A stretch of DNA of 64,000 nucleotides from Paramarasmius palmivorus (taxonomy: Eukaryota; Basidiomycota; Agaricomycetes; Agaricales; Marasmiaceae): contig JAYKXP010000076.1 in the NCBI GenBank assembly GCA_037176845.1, positions 212,543 through 276,542 of the forward strand. Reading direction: 5' to 3'. The notes beneath the pieces are model-generated. The model was not told where the DNA came from. It saw nothing but the letters and a program-made list of their open reading frames with translations, and ran no database searches. Positions 1 to 14,132 of this stretch are shown here, piece after piece. Positions within the stretch are counted from its first letter, which is position 1. Each line of letters starts with the position of its first letter. Made by a program: the position numbers and the translations under genes.

Positions 1-480
1 AGCACACGAAGGTATGCTTGAATAGCCGCTGTGACGTCTTCATGGGTGTGGCCTGCGCCGCGAGAGTAACCTCTTCGAACTCTGAGACGAGTTCAGCAAT
101 ATTAAAGGACGTGCCGTTGGTTTATCATGGTGACCTTTTGAAACCAGGGTATGGTATGGAGGCTCCGACATACTTGTACACTGATACCTGCCATCTGAGG
201 GCCCGGCTACACCTCAAAAGTTAGATCTTGAGCTGCGATTTCTGAGACAATGCAAAGAGTTCCGGAACGCAGGCTCGGGCTTCAAATAATTGTTGAAATC
301 CGGAGAGACATATCCGTGTCCGTCGTCATCGGTAGCATCACCAGTGGCAGGATAAGGGTCAGCTCTCTGCCGCTTCATTATGAGGAATTAGTCACTTACA
401 CATAAGAGAACACCGAGTATCCAGTTGTCTCTCAGAAAGTGCTCATTCTCGTCTTGTTCCACAAAGGTATTCTGAAGATC
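1..480 (-). pseudogene. Degraded EF-hand protein paralogue (partial)
   Basis: Read on the minus strand, bases about 480-240 encode a stretch ending RDNWILGV, then after a plausible small intron a canonical EF-hand loop (GDATDDDGHGYVSPDF) followed by NNYLKPEPAF. This parallels the intact EF-hand gene at 44.0-47.3 kb, which reads RRDNWTL, GDAIDDDGSGYISVREF, NKFLEQKPESW at the same places. A later piece around 190-160 (RALRWQVSVYK) matches WALGWQESIYK of that gene. The intron between these two parts has lost its GT donor: the intact copy has tttgc|gttg, here it is tttgc|attg. Without splicing the frame stops. I therefore call it a decayed or diverged copy. Its 3' end lies outside the window and its upstream exons (480-1100) could not be recognised. 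Calcium-binding role is inferred from the motif only. Confidence 0.5.
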
Positions 481-3260
481 ATGTCCACCGGTTTTTGAAG
501 CAGAGGATTTCCAGCCGGAAAGTTAGAGAAACCTTCATAACTGAGGGTAGAAACCGACTCACTCTGCCGAGACGCCTGTGACTGAAAAGTATTAGTGACC
601 TTTCAGACTCGAGGCAGTTCGTGCACATACCAAGGTCCTGCATCACATTGTTTATTTCTCGCCTCAAATGTCTTCCGTATCGGCCTGTTCCAGATACCCG
701 ACAAGGAATATCGTATGCGTGGGTCATCCCGGATATGGCTGTAGGCTGGGGCTTCAGTCAGCCCGATTCAAACGGTACAAGGAGACGAGGACGAACACTG
801 CTCGGAATAGGAGATGCGGCTCGCGAGATCCGGAAGGTATCGAGAGAGACGCCTGCAAGAAGTGAGCCAAAGACCCAATCATCCTGGAAGAGGTGACGTT
901 ACCAGCCCCACCCGTCTCCGGTTTCCGATAAGACATGGGGTTGTTATATGTTCATGTTGTTGTTGCGAGGTTTCTTGCTGCAGCTTGGCTGCAGCTGAGC
1001 TGGTTGTGTATTCGTCTTTTGATGTGCTCAATGGCCGAGTCCGGTAAACCAGCCTGAGGACTCGGAGTCTGCTGACACGCATGAGAAGGTTTAGAAAGGA
1101 AACATACCCGTTTGTCCAGTGCCCCCTGCTCGAGTATCAGATACTCAGCTTGCCACCGGCCCTTTCAGCATCATTTCACAGCTCCATCAACATCCATAAC
1201 ATCTGATCGCCTGCACTGAATTAAAGGGACTAAGACTTCACATACACCAATGACCCAGTCCAAATAGCTCATACCGATCATGCGGATTGCTTGTAATGCT
1301 GCATGGCCATGTTGGAAGTCGATACAGAGAGTTTGCTTGTGACGTGCTCTGAGACGCGAAAGGGGAAGCCCAAAAGTTTTTGCACGTGTGGGAACATGGC
1401 CTGCCATATCGGGCGAAGGAGTGACGTGATTCCACTCTTCTTTCCGACCACCGACTGTGGGTTTTCCTTTGACATCCAAACTTTGCCCGTTGCAACAAAA
1501 TTCACTCTTGTCATCCCTCTCTCTTCCACTGAGCACTCGCGCTCTGTCAGTTCGATGACAGATTTAAAACCCCGAGTCAATTCAACGCGGTTGGACCTCA
1601 GGCCGTTCGACACTGAAAGAGAAGGCCATTTTCGCCAGGCGGTCAAAACATGCGGAGGATGGGCCGAAGCGGTGGGTTTTGGATAATTTCACGGTTCTAT
1701 TACTTTCTTCCTAAGGATTACGATACTGGAAATCATTATGATGGTCACTCGTTTGACAACTTGCCTGTAACCCAACGGTGATCAGGAAAGAAGAAAATAT
1801 GTATCACTCGTCAAATTTCATGCGAAACAAAGCAGTTGTCAATTGGCGTCTCATCTTTGGGCCATCTGCCCTACAAGGCCTCTGTTCCGACCTCCGATTT
1901 AAAACCGCTGCAAATGTCATCAGCGACAGAAACGACACGAGGAAGACGAAAACTGATTCCCCCGAATGGCCACTCTTGATGAACTGGAAATTTTTGTAGT
2001 CCCCCGAAAGCTTCGGAAGCTGTCACTCCAGAAGTACAGCGACGACTCTGTGAAGATACGACGACGGTGGCGCCGTTTGCTTACATGGCTCCGTGATGTC
2101 TGCTCGGTTTCATGCTCATGTGTGTTGTGCGGTAGGTACAAACTAATGCAGTTACTATTCAGGTTGATCAAGAAGCCTGTACCGTCGTAACTAGGTAGTT
2201 TCGCTACGAAGGCCCATCTATCCTCGAATTTATGTAGTGGTTCAGTCTTGCTCCGAACAATGCGACTGCGTAATCATATTCGGCTTGCCTCAATGGGAGA
2301 GTTTGCCCTAGAAGCGAGCAACAAACGTAGGCGCAACATGAATGAGGACGATCTTTTGACCAGTAAGCATATTTCTCAACGACTCGTCAAGACAGGAGGT
2401 CGATCCATTCCCACATGTGTAAATAATTTATATGTCTCTTCCTTCTTACCATTATACAAATCCTCATTGTTCTATGGTTTCCTTGACCCATTCGTATTCG
2501 TTGTAAACAGGCTCATGCATATGGAGGCACTGGAGTAGTTCATATGCATATCCAACAATGGCCATCATTCTCTACGTTGCAATTAACCTGATCGGAAAGC
2601 CAGGCCTCTGTTGTGAAGGTCGAGCTGTCATTTTGACCTCGGTGACGGTGAAAGAGTAGCAACTACTATATCTCTCAGGGAAGGCAATACCAGAGACCTG
2701 AACGACGCAAGCAAAGAGCACCTTCCGAAGCTGCTAAATCTGAACTCACTGCCAATATTCGAAGTTCCGAGAAACAATACAAACACGGGAAGATAGTTCC
2801 TAAGCTGCAGATCCTACAGGCTAACCCATCAACTAAATAAAATCATGCGCCTGCAGGAGACTAGCACCAATCAAAAAGTCGGTGCGATCTAGTCTCAGTT
2901 CGTTTGCCTTCGTGATAGTCGACGACGATATGGACCCATGATTTTGATGGGTGCAGTTGAGTCTCGACAACAGTCTCCAAGCAGAGTCGTTTCTTTGCTC
3001 AGTGCTAGAATGTCTGTCCTGCGTCCCGCTGATAGCAGATTGTTTGTTGTGGTAACATTCACTATAGTTAGGCAGCCCTGAATGACGGGAAGGTGTCGTA
3101 GCGGAGCTCGTCCCGGCAGCTTGAGAAGGAAAGGACAAGGAAAGGACGTTAATAGCCAGGTTTACATGCCACAATGATGATCCTAGCGGTGGTCATTTGT
3201 AGCGAAGAGTGCGAGATATGCTCCGTGCGCCGTTTCAAACTGTAATGTTTCAGCGTGAAG

Positions 3261-3280
3261 TGGCGGGGTGAGGCGGGATT
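3261..3280 (+). repeat. 20-base G-rich direct repeat, copy 1
   Basis: The G-rich string starting TGGCGGGGTG and ending AGGCGGGATT occurs here and again, identical, 466 bases downstream. The flanks differ apart from a downstream AGGGGT/AGGGTT resemblance. Function unknown. Confidence 0.7.
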
Positions 3281-3726
3281 ACCACGAGGGGTAACAACTA
3301 GGCAACGACGCCGGGTGTCGAATGTTGAACCTGTAGCGGAAGAATATCAGAGTATAGCGATCAGGACAGAAGAGCAGCAATGCTAGTAGTAGCCACCGAG
3401 GCGTTGAAACTGGGAAGACCACCTTTTCCACCTCAGAACGGCCAAAACCCTATACCAGAGAGGTCAACAAACTAGTAGCCGTGACATCTGAAATTGCAAC
3501 TCGTTCAGAGTTCAATCTGTTGATACATACCTTCATTAAAACGGGGCTTCCGTAAAGATTGATGAAAAGATCTTCAGGTATCGCGAGGTGGTATGGATCT
3601 GAAGGTGTATCAATCAGAGGAGGGAGCGTGTAAATTTACCGGTGGCAACTCACAAACCGAAGAGCAGCTTGAAAGCAGTCGCAGAGCGTACCTAGTGAAA
3701 CGCCATCAGCTATGACGCGGGGTAAC

Positions 3727-3746
3727 TGGCGGGGTGAGGCGGGATT
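3727..3746 (+). repeat. 20-base G-rich direct repeat, copy 2
   Basis: Second perfect copy of the G-rich 20-mer at 3261-3280, in the same orientation. It could be a remnant of a larger duplicated unit or a protein-binding site; the sequence alone does not decide. Confidence 0.7.
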
Positions 3747-5065
3747 GCCTGAAGGGTTGATAAATTGTAACAAGGAACAATGAAACGGCAGCAGGAGGCG
3801 GCGCAGGGTGCTTCCTGGTGCTTCGTGTATGATGTTTATCTGTACCGTTGCAAATCCCAGAGACAGGACTGCCTAGGACCAGCATTGTGACCAGTGTACC
3901 CGTATTGAATCGGACGGCAAGGATCGGTTTGTATGAGAGAGACCTGGAAATTATGATTCAATCGGTCTTTTGATACTACCCCGGCCAAGACGGATTGCTC
4001 TCGAAACCGAAACCGAGCGACAACTTCGACCAAATGAGATCATAATCACTGAACACTGTGAAGAGCCTCGAAATAACGCGGGAGATCTGTACAACCCTTG
4101 CATGATTAGACCATCAATGCTAAGGCGACCCTTTTGCTATATCAAATGAAATCACGGACGAACCAGGTCGAATGGCCTGAAGAGGAATAGTGTTTCAACG
4201 GACGCCTACATGGCGTACTCTAAAACCTTCCCTTTCTTGGGCGTCTTAGGTCCAAGCATAGCATTGGCAGGGTGCCAGTCGCCTGTAGCCGGCATAGATA
4301 AAACCTTGCAATTGATGGACATTATCTGTACATGAGAGCTATCAAATTGGAGTGGGTGTCATTTAAAGTAGTGTTGTGCCTTCACCTTGTCAATGTCACG
4401 TCCGTCGTGTAGCATGCGACATTCACCATCACGTTAGCTTACCGGGTGCCCTGACTGACAGGGAAGAGTTGTAAATACCGAAGATGGTCAAGTAAAATGG
4501 GCCAACGTCCTCTATGAAATTGAACAAGTTAGAATGGTATTATCATGGCTGGAAGAATGCTTGTAGTTAGTAGGATGCGCAGGTAGCTCATCCACTGTTC
4601 ACAAGATGTGAGCTATGAATCGGGATTTCGAGAGTGGCTGGCCATTATCAAGCAGGAGCAAGTGTGGACACTACAACGTCACTTCACTAGTCCGACATCT
4701 GACATCTGGGTCAGGTAGAACATACCCAGACCTTGGATGCACGACATACGGCGCTTGGTTCTGAACCGGGAGGCATCATGAGGTTCAAGCATACCAAGAT
4801 ACCGCCGAATGATTTGAAACGGTGTGCGACATAAATGATACATGGTACGCCATGTCAGTTTCGCCAGGCAGGGATGGCAGAGGGCGAGACATGCTAACCC
4901 TAGTGATAATGACAATCGAGTCGAGGCGCTCGGAAACGCGCGATTCATCGGGTTTAGTTTTAGGCTTTAGCCCGAAAGTTGTGGGACGAACTGTCTGGGA
5001 TGGGACAGGAAGCGTTTCCTGAAAACTGGTATTTTCATTCTGTACGAAATGATGCGTCTATGGCA

Positions 5066-5396
5066 TTACACAACTGCCTGCTTCTTGGGTTTATCACCTA
5101 GTTCTGGGTTGAGAGTGATCTACAAGGTGGTCAGCGAGGTGGTTTACGAGGGACAATGCATAAAGGGCCACATACCTGTTCACCACCCTTTCCATCCTGC
5201 CACTGCTGGTATCTCAGCGCGGTAAGGCCTCTCTTTTCGGCAGCAAGACGTTGAGATTCCTTTAAGGAAGAGCGAACTGCATTGGCAGTTATCTGACTGT
5301 ATTTGTTGAACCTATTAGAGAAAATTTGAGCATGAGTGGCCAGAGAGAAAGGAGTTTGACAAACGTGAAGACGCTGCGCCAGGTAGCACTGCTCAT
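5066..5396 (-). CDS. ATP15: Mitochondrial F1 ATP synthase subunit epsilon
   Basis: Small subunit of the central stalk of mitochondrial F1Fo ATP synthase. The model has three exons. Exon 1 starts at ATG 5396 and encodes MSSATWRSVFT. Exon 2 encodes FNKYSQITANAVRSSLKE, then SQRLAAEKRGLTALRYQQW and QDGKGGEQ. Exon 3 encodes ITLNPELGDKPKKQAVV and the stop. The N-terminal W followed by FNKYSQITANAVR and the AAEKRG-ALRY block are the signature of fungal epsilon subunits. The total of about 75 residues fits the family (60-75). Both introns have GT-AG borders and keep frame (phase 2 after GTC TTC AC, phase 0 after GGEQ). The gene is divergent from the Rab gene, with 212 bases between the start codons. 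No separate presequence is visible, as usual for this subunit. Confidence 0.92.
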
Positions 5397-5608
5397 TGTG
5401 TACAGCGGTGAAGGATGATGGGTAGAAAAAGGTTTTGGCGTGAACGACGATGCCCACGACGTGCTCCGAATGATTCCGTCCCAGGATCATGTGATATATT
5501 ACCCGCCGCCGTCGGGCCTAACGATGACGATCAAGCTCGTATCCACACCTCCACAGCAACCAGCTCTCAGATCTTAGACTCGATACTTAATCTCCACGAA
5601 GAGCAAGG
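5397..5608. promoter_or_regulatory. Shared divergent promoter of ATP15 and the Rab gene
   Basis: The 212 bases between the two start codons must hold both 5' UTRs and promoters. No clear TATA box was seen. Short divergent spacing of this kind often means shared regulation, but that is inference. Confidence 0.5.
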
Positions 5609-7066
<1,458 letters not shown>

Positions 7067-10000
7067 CTATCTTGGTTCTCCGCCTACTATCTGCTACCTC
7101 TCAGACAACCATCCCTTCTTTTGCCATGTGGATATACCCCAACATATCATTATTACCGTAATACTCCGGCTGAACCAAGTTCATCGATTCTGTATGTGCT
7201 AGTCTCGCCCCGTTGTGATGGTGCCCTGGCTGACTCCATTGTTCTGTTCATCTTTCCGCCTTCCGTTTCTGTTTATTATGATCGGCATGTGTGTGGCCCC
7301 GCTGGAATACATGCTGCTTTGGCATTAATACAAACTCCTTGCCGCTCTTCTCCGCTTCTTTCCTTCCCGCATTTGGTCAATATGTTCCGCCTCCAGACTA
7401 GCCCTTCGGGAGGAGATCAACACACGACAGCAGCCCACATTCTCACGACACCGACCAGCTGAGCTGTGGTTACAACTCGACCTGAACAGTCTGAACAGTG
7501 GAGCATCATGGTGATAGACAGTGGTGGGATATCATCAGGTTGAAGCTGTTCAGGGAAGATTGTTTAGTGTTCGCCGATCATTGTGGGACTGTTCCTTGGC
7601 CATGCGTTCACACCCCTTTATGACTTCACGTTCCTTGCACGCTTTCTCCTTCATCGTCCTTTGATTTGATTTGACTTGGTGTATGAATAGATAGATTTAG
7701 GGTACCAACATATTCTCATAGACGTTTTGTATGTATGATGTACCAATATAACTTCAACTGGTTATTCTTATTATATGAAACATTTAGGTACTTGTGGTCC
7801 ACATCTGTATCTCTGCGGCTCAGAATTGAGCCTTGACGAACGTACTATTTGTCTGGGCTAATCTGAGCAGTGCGAAAAGAACGGATGTTGGGAACTGTCG
7901 CAAATGTCATAAACCTAAATAAAAGTTGTATGATTGCCCACCAAGAACAGAATCCACGCCGTATTTCCGAGTTCCGCATCTTCAAAGTGGCGATACTAAG
8001 AATGTTGCGGCTCCTTGAAGCTTAATCCGCATTCATCCCGTAGACCCTTGAAAGGATGGGCAGCCTAAGCAGTCCTCGCCCTTCCTCGCCCTTGGTATAT
8101 TCATATCATAGAGATGTCACCCTTAGCTTGGAAGTCGAGGTTTGAAATAGGAAAAATTTCGCTCGATGGATCATGATCACCCTGCCGGCTGCCGACGTCG
8201 CGGTCAGATGTAAGTCACCGGCTGAAGTACGCTAAGAGTCGTTTGATTTGGAAAGTTGCTGAATACCTGTTCCAGCAACACTTGAACAAAGGTAGCGCCA
8301 CGCGTGAGTAAGGGGTCGGGTATACGAATTGCAAACCAGGCCCTCGAAAAGGGTCGACGTTGGTTCGAAACACGATGGCAAACGGTACCGCGTCCCAATT
8401 TTATGAGAGATAATTGAAGATTCGGTGGCCAACGGGCAAACAGCGTTCGACGCCGCTGGTTTGAAGGTTTCTCGAGGCCCAAGTAGCAGGTATACTTCTA
8501 CTGGAATGGGGGACGAGTCAATTCTACGGTTGTCATACGGTTTGTATGGGCGGAGAAGTCGAAAACAAACTCGGCTTTTGATGTACTTAGGGTGTGCGGT
8601 CCCAGTGGTCAGACAGAGCAGAGCAACGGCTGAAGATACTATTGAAGAAGCTACTCACAGAACACAAGAGCCTACCGTGACACAACGACCTTCCTCTTGC
8701 GAATTAGAGTTTGATTGTTATCAATGGTTCCAAGTAAAGATGGGTGACGCCAACCAAGCCATTCGAGAGAGGTCTTCTACTTTGTAAGATTCAATACATC
8801 AAGCTTGAAGAGTCCATCTACCAAGAGAGGTTGTCCATGTGGAATGGATGAAATGCAGCACGGCCGTCTTGTTTCCGGTGGGAACAGGAAGTTTCGGGGA
8901 AGAAGTGGTCGTGTGCTGAAACGCCTAGTAGCCCGAGTAGGTAGCAGAACCTATCGAAGGCTATTTAGCGCAATAGAAATGCCCTCGGACCGCTCTTCTC
9001 GGGGCCTTGGGCTGAGAAGGATGCAAAATCGAATGATCCCCTGCCAACTTCCAGCTTGGGCAAAACTTTAAACCGCCGCCCATCGAATAGACGGTCGATG
9101 ATAGACTGCAAGCAAATCGCAAATGCTATTTCGCTCGATTTGTACAGATAATTTTCTTAGAATCTCCCTCTGGATGTGAGAAGGGCATTGAATTTCATGC
9201 GTTCTGAAACGGCCGCGGTAGTCGCCTGAAACGGGGAATGGCGATGCTATTGGTATAGATGACCACCGATACGTCGATATTTTGCTACTTGACGCGTTGA
9301 CGTTGAGGTGGAGTTGTGAAGCGATGTCAAGTCGTGTTGAACTTGAGGCAAGGTCGAATTGGCTATAGTGGCGGTTTACGACAAAGTACAAAGTTGGAGT
9401 GACGTAATTGCGGCCAATTTTGAGGAGCGTGAAGTGCACGGACCATTCCCACAGTCTAGTTCATCGAATCGCTATAATTCCTTGCTACCTCAAGGCCTCA
9501 TGTACTCCAAGCGAAACATGCAATCATGAATACTATGGTTGCTCCTAAGATTCAACTCAAACTCAGAGCTTGAGAACCCGATCATTTAAACCGTTTTATA
9601 AGTATATATTTAAATTATTGCTTCAAATAGCAACCAAAATGTCCAAATAAATTGTCGAGGAGTCGAGAATGACCCATTGATATGTAAAGTTGTAGGGATC
9701 AAATGAGGATGCATGAGGTACGAGAAGCTGAAGAATCAGATTCATTGGTGATTCATGATTAAAGCATACTACTATAGAGTGACTATCCATGATGGTAACG
9801 TTGATGAACGACTTGACCTTGTGAAAGAGCGATCGACGTTCAATGGAGTAATTATTTATATACATAGTGTAAGATGTGGTCAATGTACATGATGCTGGAG
9901 TGAACTGTGAGAGAGAGAAACTGATGATGAAAGAAAACTGATGAATCATGATCGTCAAGTACCAGAATGCGAAAGGGAATAATGATAGACCCGAAAAACC

Positions 10001-10246
10001 AAAGCCAAGTCATCGTCCAACATGTACACGGAAATCGAAGTGGAGGAATGCAAATCCCCGGGCCCAGAGGAAAAGTTGGTGGTGGTATCAAGTGCTGCTG
10101 GTGGTATACGATGATATTGTATACAATTTTGGGAAGCGGCTTGACGCATTGTGTCGAAGACCCAATGCCGAAAAGAGCTTATATGCTGGAAATGGCACAC
10201 GAGTTGGACTCATGAAGCCAATGTAGTTGCCTATGCCACTCAGACT
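7067..10246. other. Intergenic stretch, no supported gene
   Basis: About 3.2 kb. The first few hundred bases are the probable 3' UTR of the Rab gene. Frames such as 9068-9439 on the minus strand lack an ATG start and any recognisable domain. Nothing else could be supported. A low-complexity TGATG-rich stretch lies near 9650-9960. Confidence 0.45.
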
Positions 10247-10993
10247 CTACGTTCCGTCGACCAATCCTCTCCGACCCAAGCTCTCCCTTCCATATTCGTA
10301 CAACTGTTTCACGAACCCAAAGTTTGGATTGGCTACTTTTCTTCTCTCCTTGACATATTTCACTGCTTCGCCCGGCGTCCAGCCATACTGCGCCATCAGA
10401 AACGCCGCAACCACGCTCACACTTCTACTGATCCCCTCGGCGCAGTGAACCAGTACTCGTGTCTCCCTTCCATGCTTCGGGGACAATGCATCTCGAATAA
10501 ACTTGGTCGTTGATGGTAAGTGCGCCGCCAACTCCGCAAAAGGAAAATCTTCAACACAGACTTGCATCCGTATTGGTGTGTAACCCAATATACGGTCCGA
10601 ATCTGGATGAACAGCAATTCGTTCGGGTAAGATGGAGAGGATATGCGTTATACGATGTGCGGCGAGAAGACTGGGGTTTTCGGCGAAGGAAAGATCAGAA
10701 ATATACAGTCGGGGTATTATTTCTGATGGCTGAGACGGTTGGACATGTGGAGAAGCAGCTTGGAGAACCGAGGAACGCGAAGTTGTTATTCGTGATGTGG
10801 TGCTTGATGAGGCATAAGAATTCGAAGAGGCTAAGGAATGGGGTGCGGATAATGGTGATGATGATGCGAGTAATGTAGGGGGCGTCAAGCTCAAGCCACG
10901 ACGCGAAGTATTTGATGAGGATGATTGTGGGGCAGAATGTGGATGTGCTGAATTAGGTGGATTTGGCCATGTTCCATGACGATGATAGGACAT
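10247..10993 (-). CDS. Dual-specificity protein phosphatase
   Basis: A 248-residue protein in a single exon. The N-terminal 70-80 residues are Ser/Pro/His-rich and probably disordered. A compact DSP catalytic domain follows (residues about 85-240). It starts PSEIIPRLYISDLSFAE, carries the probable general-acid region VCVEDFPFAEL and has the active site HCAEGISRS, which fits the CX5R signature with His before the Cys and Ser after the Arg. The downstream AAFLMAQYGWTPGEAVKYVK and RRKVANPNFGFVKQLYEYG are typical of the last two helices of the fold. It should dephosphorylate Tyr and Ser/Thr residues, perhaps on MAP kinases, but the substrate cannot be read from sequence. ATG at 10993 is the only good start. 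It lies tail-on to the preceding gap and upstream of eIF4A on the same strand. Confidence 0.85.
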   Translation of the reverse strand: MSYHRHGTWPNPPNSAHPHSAPQSSSSNTSRRGLSLTPPTLLASSSPLSAPHSLASSNSYASSSTTSRITTSRSSVLQAASPHVQPSQPSEIIPRLYISDLSFAENPSLLAAHRITHILSILPERIAVHPDSDRILGYTPIRMQVCVEDFPFAELAAHLPSTTKFIRDALSPKHGRETRVLVHCAEGISRSVSVVAAFLMAQYGWTPGEAVKYVKERRKVANPNFGFVKQLYEYGRESLGRRGLVDGT

Positions 10994-11990
10994 CGGGTGC
11001 AGGGATAACGACGAATGTAAAGCTGAGGGCTGAAATATAAGGATGTAAAACGATCAGTTACCAAAGGAAGGCATCGGCGATAGAAGCCAACAGCGACATA
11101 CCATGACTTGGAGTTCAACACAGGACATCACTTTGTGTCAAGAAACCCCGAAGAGTGACTGACGACGGGGAATAAGGCCAACAGGGGATATAGTTTGGAT
11201 TGGATAGAGGGAGGTTTGAGAGAGGCGCTCGACGCGTCTTGAAAGCTTGAAAGTTGTATTGTGTGAGGCCATCACACCAGGCTCGCAGTCCCCCTTTATA
11301 TTTCATCTGCCCAACTGCAGGGTAAAGCCGGATTCCAAACCAGTTCATTTCGTATCGGGACGGGGCAGTGTACAGAGATCCAGGGATCCAGTGCATGATG
11401 GGAACTCAACAACCCAACATGCATCATCCTGCATCATTCGACATGCTTCCATCTCATTGAAACCGAAAGCCTCTTTGTTTCCCAGTTCCCCCCACGGAAT
11501 CACACATCTTTCCGCTGTCAACACATCTTCGCGGTTCAGCGGACTACGGATAGATAACGATCGAAATCATACATAGCAGCCATGCTCGTGCCCATCAAAC
11601 ATTTGTCAGGAAATCTTATCCGGTCAATGCACCGACGACTCACAATATATTACAGTTGATCCCGCTTCCATGAGACTCAGCTTGACAGCACGGGTCATTC
11701 GAAGTAAGCCCGACTGGGCGCTCGGAGTATTTGAGAAACACGGAGCGTCGGGTGGCGTATATGGGCTGTCGGGATCCGCACTCGGTACTCGGTAATGCAT
11801 GAAAGCGGAGCAAAATAGTGCGTAATTGAAATGTATAGTGCATAAGACAAAAAATCGAGTAGGAGCACTACGTAAGAGTAGTAGTAGCAAAATCATGAAA
11901 CATGAACGGGGGAAAAGCACAAGTAGTAGACAGCGCATACACCGGCCTGCGCAGGAATTTTACACTGAATGTCACTTCGATATTCCATGC
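10994..11990. other. Intergenic region between phosphatase and eIF4A
   Basis: About 1 kb holding the promoter and 5' UTR of the phosphatase gene and the 3' UTR of eIF4A. CT-rich tracts occur near 11450-11530. No additional gene is supported. Confidence 0.5.
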
Positions 11991-14132
11991 TTAGATGAGG
12001 TCCCTGGAAAGCGGTACGAGGAGGAGAGAAAGTATGTCGTCAGAGTCATGTTCGATACCAAATATAGCAACACTTACGCAACGTTCAAGGGCATTTCATC
12101 AATTTGGGTGTTGTAGAACTCTGTGATACAAGATCCGTTAGTCAGTACCAATGTCAATGATATCATGAGTGGGGAGCTAAGAAGGGAAGCGCAATGGCAG
12201 TGAAATGTCAAGAGGAGCATGGATGCGGAGAAACAGATAGACCGTTTTCAAAATGACCAGGAAGGCCAGAAAGCGATGAGAGAAAGGGAATCCAAGGCCG
12301 AAGGGAAGCGGCGAGTGTGGAAAGTGGTACGCACGTTCAATGTCTCGCAACATTCTAACATCATCGGTCGTCACAAAGTTGATAGCAACACCTTTCCTTC
12401 CAAATCGTCCTCCTCTACCAATTCGGTGAATGTAGTTCTCTCTGTTGGTCGGCAAGTCATAGTTGATGACCAAAGACACCTGTTGCACATCAATACCACG
12501 GGCGAGCAAGTCGGTGGTAATGAGAACTCGGGATGAACCAGAACGGAATTCCTTCATGAGAACTTCACGCTGTTTCTGTTCCATATCTCCGTGCTGGAAA
12601 TGTCCAATCATCAGAATGCTTAAAGGAACGTCAACGGAGATGGCGTACCATGGCCGAGACAGTGAACTCTCTCGAGTGCATCTTCTCCGTCAACCAGTCG
12701 ACCTTACGTCTTGTATTGCAGAAGATGACAGCCTGCGTGATGGTCACCGTCTCGTATAGGTCGCAAAGAGTGTCAAGCTTCCACTCCTCCTTCTCAACAG
12801 CGATATAGAATTGCTTGATACCTTCGAGCGTCAACTCGTCTCGCTTGACGAGGATACGCACGGGGTCACGCATGAACTTTTTGGTCACCTCCAGCACATC
12901 GGCTGGCATGGTGGCGGAAAGAAGGACGACTTGTGTGTCCTGAGGGAGGAGCTGGAAGACTAGGTACGAGAACATCAACACAGGTGGTTCGCAATCGAAT
13001 GTTGAAGATACCTACCCTCGTAGATTTGATCCTTGAAACCACGGGAAAGCATCTCATCTGCTTCGTCCAGACAGAAAATCTTGATGCTATCCGCCTTCAG
13101 AGCACGTCTGTTGATCATGTCGTATACTCGCCCGGGAGTACCGACAACCACATGTACACCTGGAATGGCACAAGGCCCGATATCATCAGCAATCCTGTAC
13201 AGGCGATATACTGATCGAAGGTACCTTCTTGGAGCTTGGCCATGTCTTCTCTAACGTTGGTACCACCGACACATGCGTGGCATTCAATGTTCATGTAGTC
13301 ACCAAGGGCAACGACGACTTTTTGGATTTGTTGTGCGAGCTCACGGGTAGGTGCAAGGATGAGTGCCTGCGTACCCTTGACGCTCAGATCAAGCTGTGGG
13401 TAAAGTTGACCATCAGTACCGGAATGGGAATAAGGTCTGATGGAAGCAGACTAACCTGCTGGAGAATGGAGATTGAGAATGTGGCAGTCTTGCCAGTTCC
13501 GGACTGAGCTTGTGCGATAACATCATGACCTTTGACAACGGGTACAATGGCACGCTGTTGAATGGCGGAGGGCCGCTCAAAACTAATGATTGGAGACCAG
13601 GTACGTTTTCATGGGCCGACGTTCGAGGCCAGAGGTATTGGATGATATCATAAAGATGTCCAGAGAAAATTTTAGAATGTCAGTCATCAGCAAATGATAT
13701 ATGGTTCATGCGAAAGTAAGACGCACCCGTATGCGTAGATACCACGAAGAAGCTCGGGCTTTAGATCCATGTTGTCGAAGCTGTTGATAGGGATATCGGT
13801 AAAGAGGTCATGGTCAATTTCTCGATACTCACTTGTCTACGACCTGGTCCCAATTGGACTCGATCTCGTTCTCCGCAACATCTTGAAGGTGTTCTTCTCT
13901 GTTTGCAGCCAACCACCAAACCCATCAAACATCGTTCATCCCATGCAATCCAGCAAGTGCAACAACCGCGACGTATCCAGATTCCAAATCGGCGTTTCCA
14001 AGATGAAAGGACCAGAAGATCCAAGCGATCGAAGAGTAAGGGGGTCATGAAGAGCGACATAGAACAAGATCGTCAGTTACCTGGCCCAAAATGTTCCAAG
14101 AAAAAAAATTTTCAAAGAGTAACTTACGCCAT
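11991..14132 (-). CDS. TIF1: Translation initiation factor eIF4A (DEAD-box RNA helicase)
   Basis: ATP-dependent RNA helicase of the cap-binding eIF4F complex. The first exon is only ATGGC (14132-14128). It splices over a ~230-base intron to [19 protein letters not shown], then [19 protein letters not shown]. Visible further on are the DEAD box ([18 protein letters not shown], near 13060), SAT ([13 protein letters not shown]), motif IV ([14 protein letters not shown]), [24 protein letters not shown] and [13 protein letters not shown]. The end is [17 protein letters not shown] after two small introns, so the last exon is only 13 bases (12003-11991). The start and end match eIF4A rather than the related FAL1/eIF4A-III because of the MPLNVADLI tail and the short N-terminus. 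The total of about 395 residues is normal. High conservation makes this the most secure call in the window. Confidence 0.95.

Larger units (their letters stand above)
481..5065. other. Gene-poor region without recognisable genes
   Basis: About 4.6 kb in which only short overlapping open frames occur on both strands. None shows a domain I recognise, nor exon pairs joined by convincing splice sites. Upstream exons of the broken EF-hand copy may extend to about 1100. The only structure noted is a 20-base direct repeat, described separately. Confidence 0.5.

Noticed and set aside
1303..1686. Plus-strand open frame of 127 codons
   Set aside because: Overlaps three minus-strand frames of similar length, has no domain and no supporting splice context.
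8355..8375. GGTTCGAAAC resembling a tRNA B box
   Set aside because: No matching A box, acceptor stem or cloverleaf could be drawn around it; other GGTTCGA hits (17351, 26430) failed in the same way.
9068..9439. Minus-strand open frame of 123 codons
   Set aside because: Begins with GTG, no ATG in a suitable place, no recognised domain and no splice-linked neighbours.
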